From Dactylis glomerata (taxonomy: Eukaryota > Streptophyta > Magnoliopsida > Poales > Poaceae), in contig QXEO01000876.1 of the NCBI GenBank assembly GCA_007115705.1, positions 951,017 to 1,015,016 on the forward strand: DNA of 64,000 nucleotides. Direction: 5' to 3'. Below are positions 58,637 through 64,000 of this stretch, in pieces. The position numbers and the translations under genes are program-made. A model generated the notes under the pieces. The model had not been told where the DNA came from, ran no database searches, and worked only from the letters and a program-made list of their open reading frames with translations. Position 1 is the stretch's first letter. Each line of letters opens with the position of its first letter.

Positions 58637-58929
58637 ATGGTAGCTCATTTTGAGAAAGTTTTTTGTGATATTTGCAATATTACATGTTTGATATTTTTCC
58701 TTGCAACTATATCACATAATATGACACCACGCGAAGGTTTTACATTGTTTGGATCATTTTTTGAATTTCTTATGCTGATCAAACTTCATGTAATGTTTTT
58801 ATGTCTTACTTAATTTTTATTCACAAATGTGTAATATTTGATCGTAGACATCTAAATCTTTTTTTTTTCAAATTTTGATATATATTTTGTATTTTTGTGA
58901 ATTAGAATGATTTAGTTATGATTTTTCTA

Positions 58930-59159
58930 AGATTAATGTGATAAACGGGAAAATAGCTATGCCGAGGGCATTGCCATTGGTGTAGCTATGAAAGCTATGC
59001 CGAGGGCAATACCGTCGGTGTAGCGTCGTACACCGACGGCTTTCTTATGCCGAGGGTCGGGCTGGTGGGCTAGCCGTGGGAGGGCGCTACGCCAAGGGCC
59101 CCGACTTTTGGCCGTCGGTGTAGCCTCTAGCCCTCGACACCTTCAGGTTTCCGGTAGTG
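58930..59159. mobile_element. CACTA-type terminal fragment 2
   Basis: Ends CCGGTAGTG at 59151-59159 (CACTACCGG on the minus strand) after repeated TATGCCGAGGGC and CCGTCGGTGTAGC units, another family of CACTA subterminal repeats. The left limit is approximate. Confidence 0.6.
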
Positions 59160-59186
59160 TTTGAAAGGAATTTCCGCTAGTTGTTG

Positions 59187-59475
59187 TAAGAATATAAATA
59201 TATAGCTTATCCCTTTCCATCAGTTTGGACTTTTGGAATAGTTGGTTAGAGCATCAATTCAATATAGTGTTCAAATCCTGACAACTGCGGTATTAAAAAT
59301 AAATACCGCTCGTGAAGAAAAAGTCCACCAGCCTAGACGTGAGGTGGAGTGTAAGAATATAAATATATAGTCTAGCCCTTTCTATTAGTTCGGACTTTTT
59401 TTGAAATGTATTTTTTTAAACGAAATCAGTTCGGATTTTTGGAATATTTGGTTAGAGCATCAATCCAATAGTTAC
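59187..59475. repeat. 164-bp period direct repeat
   Basis: GTAAGAATATAAATATATAG with TTCGGACTTTT-like and GGTTAGAGCATCAAT anchors occurs from 59187 and again from 59351. The second copy has a T-rich insert. It resembles dispersed grass retroelement ends but I cannot name the family. Confidence 0.6.
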
Positions 59476-59596
59476 AGTGTGATCTTTCTCTCGGTTGGAT
59501 AACGATAAAGACAAAGGTATACTAGTGCACAATAAAAAAGTAAATATTGGCGCATTTCTTTTGCCACTTCTACGTGAAAGTGAAACATTACATAGT

Positions 59597-60816
59597 TCAA
59601 TCAGAATTTTCCAGCCGGTACAACTGTTGCAGTGTAGGCGGTGGCACCGAAAGTTCTTGTTGCACCAACATATACGTCGAGGAACGAGGACACCACCAGC
59701 TCCCTTTGCGCGCATGCGCTCCTTCTAGCTCGATCTGGTCGTAGTGGTCGGAGTAACTCTTCGGCACAAGGTGGGGAGCGACATGGCATACCAGTCTGAG
59801 TGGCATGTCGTCATCTGCAGGTGTCTGAGATGCACCATTCGGCGGCAAGGTGAAATAAATTGTGTCGACTCGAATGATCGGGAACTGCAGCTGCTGCCTG
59901 CCGCTGGTGACGGCACTTGCATTGTCGGTGGAATTATGGTTACATCTCCGTGACGCGTGGATGCACCACATCGACAGAGACGATGGGTTGATGGAATAGC
60001 TCGTTTCCTGCGTTAGCAACTCCCTGGCGAATTCCCTCGTGGTTGCACACGCAACACCGAACTGCGGAGGCAGGAATTCCAGGGAGGACATGACGATGTC
60101 CAAGATGTCAGTACCTTCATGAAGCCGGAACATCACAGAGTGCAGCAGGTTCTTCTCCCACGTCGAGGTATCCTCGTAGGAGAGAAAAAGAAGTATCTCT
60201 TTCCGGTCAACATCGCATGGATGAAGCAAGAGGAGGGCCTCCTTGCTACCGTTTCTGAAGGAGAATTCAAGTGTATTTCCTGCAAGGAGGGGCTCCATAG
60301 GAACTTTGAAGGTGCATACCATCAAACTCCTTGGACGCCCTCCAAACCGCACGTACCTGAAGAACTCGTCGGCGACGCCCGCTAGCCTCTCGAACCGCCG
60401 CACCGTCGGATCGCTGATCTGGTCCGCGTCGTCGTCCTCGCCACGGCCAAACCCAAATGGCATGAAGCGTTTCGCCGCTCGAGCGATGCGCTTACGGGCG
60501 GAAGACATAGGCTGCAGCCTTATTGCAGTTCCCTCGTTCTGTTGGTGCTCCATGGATCTCCTCCTGTAAGCGCGCAAGATGCCGTCGCCTTCCTTGGCGG
60601 CGCACTTCAGCCGGGCCTTCCAGCTGAGCAATGGTTGGTGGAGTATCTGCCAATCTTCGGACACGGCAACAACGCTGTGGATCTTTAGCACCGCAAACTC
60701 TCCAATCTTTCGGCGTTCTCCTCACCGCTCCCATTCTCTCTTGGGTTACCTGATAGGATCGAGAAGATTCTCCCTACTGACTCGCTTGCGACTGCGGATC
60801 CTAAGATTTCAGCCAT
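59597..60816 (-). pseudogene. Grass Rx-N-like (NLR N-terminal, no NB-ARC) protein with one frameshift
   Basis: The ATG at 60816 starts MAEILGSAVASESVGRILSI, the usual opening of a grass family with a CC/Rx-N-type N-terminus, but this frame stops at TAA near 60688. From there another frame (KIHSVVAVSEDWQILHQPLLSWKARLKCAAKE) carries on to 59597 without a stop, as if one base had been lost near 60700. Further blocks are VRRFERLAGVADEFFRYVRFGGRPRSLM and HSVMFRLHEGTDILDIVMSSLEFLPPQFG. No NB-ARC P-loop or LRR follows, which fits this family of short proteins of unknown function related to NLR immune receptors. Family assignment is from memory of similar Triticeae proteins. Recent pseudogene or base-call error. 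Confidence 0.62.
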
Positions 60817-61148
60817 AGTGATCACTGATCCTAGTTGGCTTCACTATCAGGGAAGTAATAGCTCCTCCTCCGGTAAATCAATCTACCTTATAAGCAGTAG
60901 CTAGCTGCTACGCTTTACTGAAGCCAGTTCTTTCTTGGCAGGACTAAACTGCTCAGCGTGTTGAACTAGTCATCAGTGATAAATGCGTAGCGTATGGAAA
61001 AAGTACTTTGAAAGCGACACGAAAAAGGAAGGAGACCTCACCTATCGTTTTACCTTCCCTGGAGGCCTGGACGATAAGTTTTGGCTGATGCGTGATGGGG
61101 TTTCTTATACGTGGCAATTCACTGAGCACGGGAGAAATCGCGGGAAAA

Positions 61149-61556
61149 TATCTAGTGATGCCACCACCTATATGATATCATGATATTATTTTTTAAAATT
61201 CGAATTTGTAAGTGTTAAATTTTTTGAAATAAATTTGTAGATATTCACAAGATATGTATTTATATTCTCAAGATTTTTTGGAATCAAAATCGAAATACAC
61301 TAAGAGAAATAAAAAGAATAAATTGCTATGTGAATAGTGTCAATTTGTGTTTTGCCTTTTTATGACACTGTTCATGTTAGGTTTGTCTTTTTTGTTTCTT
61401 CGAGTGTATTTATAATTTGGTTCTAAAAAATTTAGGGATTGTAAACACATATCTTGTGAACATCTAGAAATTTATTTTATTTTTAAAAAAATTATTACAT
61501 TTAAATTTTAAAAAATGGTATCATAGTATCATATAAGTTGTGATATCACTAGATAT
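61149..61556. mobile_element. Foldback MITE, about 400 bp
   Basis: Left ATATCTAGTGATGCCACCAC with CTATATGATATCATGATA pairs with right TATCATAGTATCATATAAG and TTGTGATATCACTAGATAT. The inner part pairs too (ATAGTGTCAATTTG with ATGACACTGTTCAT). No target duplication identified. It lies just downstream of CYP72A copy B. Confidence 0.7.
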
Positions 61557-61757
61557 GTTCACCTGACCCGAGGCCTCGAACAAACAACAAAATACCAACA
61601 AATAGCAACAGGCACATAAGGTTGAACCCACCATAGGCAACCAAACAAGACCAAAATTATACTGCGTGACCGCATATATGAAAAGCTCATTCCATCGGTA
61701 TTTGAATGCCTTATTACATGGTCAAGTATGTGGAAACATATAGTGAACGACATGCGG

Positions 61758-64000
61758 TCACATATGTGATAAAAGTGCCCTAAGCTTAATTTGTGCACCA
61801 TGCATCGGACGCATCAGCTTTCTGTTATCTACGGCATGTATGTATGATGGTCCGAGCTCAAACTCAAAGCGTTGAAGGATCATGGATAACGCCATCTTGG
61901 CCTCAATCAAGGCGAACTGTTGGGCGATGCATATCCGTGGCCCCAAACCGAATGGTAGGAATGCACCAGGATTCTTGGAAGCCTTTGAGATCCCGTTGGT
62001 GAACTTCTCTGGCCTGAACTCATGAACGTCGCTTCCCCATATGTTTGGGTCATGGTTCATTAATAACAAGGGAAGCTCGATGAGCACACCAGCTGGGTAT
62101 GTGATGCCTCCAATCTCCATCTTCTTGTACGTTTTTCGAATGAACGCGACAGCGGGCGAGTACAGCCGGAGGACCTCGTAAAGAACCGTGGTCACCTGCA
62201 TTGCACGATTTATATATCCAATTGTATATTTGGTTGTAACAATCTAATCTAATCAAGTAAAGAAAATATTACTCACCACTCTGAGTCGGTTAAGGTCATG
62301 GTACTCAAGTTTGTTCTTTCCAAATAACCCAATGGCCTCCTCTCTCGCATGGTCCTGCCACTCCGGATGCATACTTAGTGCGATCATTGCCCATGTGAGC
62401 AATATTGACGTCGTTTCTGTACCAGCAAAATAGAACATCTTGCATTCTTCCACGACCTCTTCAATGGTCATCCCTGAGATAGATTGGCCATTATCATCCG
62501 AATTTGTCATGTGTGACTCGAGCAGCAAGTTGAGTAGGTCATCTTTGGTATCTTCTCCTTCTTGCACTGCTTGCCTTCTTTTTCCAATTAGACCGTGTAG
62601 AATGGATTCAATTTCGCTATTAATTTGATGCATTTTCCTGTTGTTTTTTGTGGGTAAGGTCCTGTTAATACCCCCAACAAATTGTTAGTATATAGTACGA
62701 ACTAATGGAACAAAATCAATCCTCCTGTATTTTTTACTTAATCATGTAACAATTCTGATTATTTAAGTCAGTTCGGGTCAATAAAACATGGTCCGGAATG
62801 TACTCTAAATCTGTACTCCCGATTTTGATTAATCTCCCGTTCTCCAAGATATAAGACAGTTCACCAGACTGTTTTATCTTGCGAAAACGTCTTACATTGT
62901 GGGACGGATTTAGTAGTTTTCAAACTAAACTAGAGATGCATGTGGAAATAAGTTCTGTTAGAAAGTTTGACAGGATGGGTATACGCCAAACGGAAGCTTA
63001 ACTAGGACAACTAGGTTTAGGTGCTGACTTACAAGTAACCGGGAATGGCAATCTTCAAAGCCCCTGCTTTGAGGCGCTCAATTTGCTCGGATTGCAGCTG
63101 AAAAATCCTGGCACCTTCAAGGTAGTTACTGCCAAAGGCGGTGCGAGAAATGACATCTCCAGTGAGTCTTTTGAGCTCTGGGAAGACATCCACCTCAAAG
63201 GTACCATCTAAGCCAAGGGATCCTGTCCATCTACTCACAAGCTCTTCACAGCATGTAGAAATCGCTGGCAGCATGAGCTGCAAATTAAACGATGCACTGG
63301 GAGGATCAATCATACTTACTATGTTTATAAAAGGGAAATCACACACTGAGTTCCAGTAAATAAATTCGCAAGTCTATGACTGAAGCACTGCATATCAGTG
63401 TTTTTCAGGCTTTTCTCTAGTCCTATTCTCTCTCTTTTTTCAGTTCGTTTCCGATCATAATTATGGTCAGGCGGCATCTGTGAAGTTTTCCCTCTGCTAA
63501 TCAATGGAAGCCAGCAATTGCTGGATCTTTCAAAAAAAAAACAATTACAGGTACCTTGAGCTTCTCTGGATGGAATGCGGCCATGCGGGGTTGATGATCC
63601 TCCTATGTTTGACCCATTTCTCGCCCTTGTAGGACGCGAAGCCTCCGGCAAGCAGCCTGGACAGCGCAGGAGAGTTTGGCTTCTCGAAGTGGCCGAACTT
63701 GTTGGACAGCACTTCCTTGGTCAAGTAAGGGTCGCTGATGGTCACCTTGGGAAACGGACCAACCCATGATAGACAGGTCTTGCCGTGCTCCTGGACAATG
63801 TCGTGGAGGAGCGGCGCGACGAGGGGCGCTATGTTGTGGCAACGCAACGGTATCGACCTTGACCGCGCTGCCCTGCTCCGCCGCACATAGTCGAAGATAT
63901 CGCCCATGAGGAAGCGGTACGACGTGCCGCGAAGCCCCTGTGCGCGCAAGGCCCTCTCAAGCCGTCGCGGGTGCCACCACAGCCGATCTAGCAGCCACAG
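61758..64000 (-). pseudogene. CYP72A-like cytochrome P450, copy B, frameshifted, runs off window
   Basis: Same exon plan as copy A: exon 1 from beyond 64000 to 63555, exon 2 63277-63033, exon 3 62661-62277, exon 4 62195-61758. Exons 2 and 3 match copy A in length exactly; exon 4 ends four residues later (LRALLSHM). All motifs are kept: FAGTETTS, ExxR, FRPEKF, FGLGPRICIAQ. Near the end of exon 1 an 8-base insertion (ATGCGGCCATGCGGGG at 63575-63590 versus ATGCCGGG in copy A) shifts the frame after IINPA, so splicing into exon 2 would give a truncated protein. Intron 1 also holds a 140-base A-tailed insertion. The 5' end is outside the window. Confidence 0.88.
63398..63540 (+). mobile_element. 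Short A-tailed retroelement insertion in intron 1 of CYP72A copy B
   Basis: Copy A reads GCATATCAAACAATTAC; copy B has about 140 bases between the two halves, ending in GGATCTTTC and ten As. The T-rich and C-rich body with an oligo(A) end suggests a 5'-truncated LINE or a SINE. No clear target duplication. Confidence 0.65.

Noticed and set aside
60983..61183. 66-residue frame (MRSVWKKYFESDTKKEGD...)
   Set aside because: No family recognised, runs into a foldback element, and is too short to support alone.
1..64000. Prokaryotic-style systems (operons, CRISPR arrays, phage or defence islands)
   Set aside because: No direct-repeat/spacer array or operon structure; introns, MITEs and LTR elements show a plant nuclear sequence.

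Overview
The window looks like a repeat-rich chromosome segment of a large-genome grass, most likely wheat, Aegilops or another Triticeae species. The signs are GT-AG introns in every gene, Stowaway miniature transposons with CTCCCTCCGT-like ends and TA duplications, a Caspar-like CACTA element with GGTCCCGGTT subterminal repeats, an Au-type SINE, a long solo LTR, and grass-type proteins. There are no prokaryotic features, no tRNA or rRNA genes and no CRISPR arrays. I made all assignments by reading the sequence; no database search was run.

Layout, left to right. 1-599: probable LTR end, inserted in the 3' part of a CACTA transposon. 600-8088: that CACTA element on the minus strand, with a broken TNP2 transposase, a second truncated ORF, internal tandem duplications and one terminus. 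8233-10495: a CYP51H-like cytochrome P450 with a single frameshift, starting just beyond the CACTA terminus. 11740-20140: nested transposons. A Harbinger-like element (11978-16380) contains a Pack-MULE (14584-16235, 9-bp target duplication) carrying pieces of a pectin-methyltransferase-like (PMT) gene. Next to it, a LINE-like fragment is split by a 2.3-kb solo LTR. 20915-28571: an apparently intact five-exon glycosyltransferase (At4g19900 type), minus strand. 28809-29813: an AP2/ERF gene with two AP2 domains and one nonsense codon, divergent from the glycosyltransferase. 30967-31403: two orphan myosin exons. 34587-41072: a full-length Copia retrotransposon with TSD TGTTC. 41073-49430: about 8 kb with no gene I recognise. 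49654-51975: an apparently intact CYP72A-like P450. 52597-53571: a five-exon plastid cytochrome c6A gene. 55664-58177: an ORF1-only LINE insertion. 59597-60816: a frameshifted Rx-N-like (NLR-related) gene. 61758-64000: a second CYP72A copy, frameshifted and cut by the window end.

The genes likely to work are the glycosyltransferase, cytochrome c6A and the first CYP72A copy. The CYP51H-like gene, the ERF, the Rx-N gene and the second CYP72A each carry one small lesion, so they are recent pseudogenes or could be sequence errors. A CYP51H-type and CYP72A-type P450 in the same 55 kb recalls grass triterpene clusters such as the oat avenacin cluster. No oxidosqualene cyclase is in the window, so this is only a hypothesis. 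The strongest structural discoveries are the Pack-MULE nested in the Harbinger-like element and the Copia element whose Gag start codon lies inside its 5' LTR, followed by a probable frame-preserving intron across the LTR boundary.
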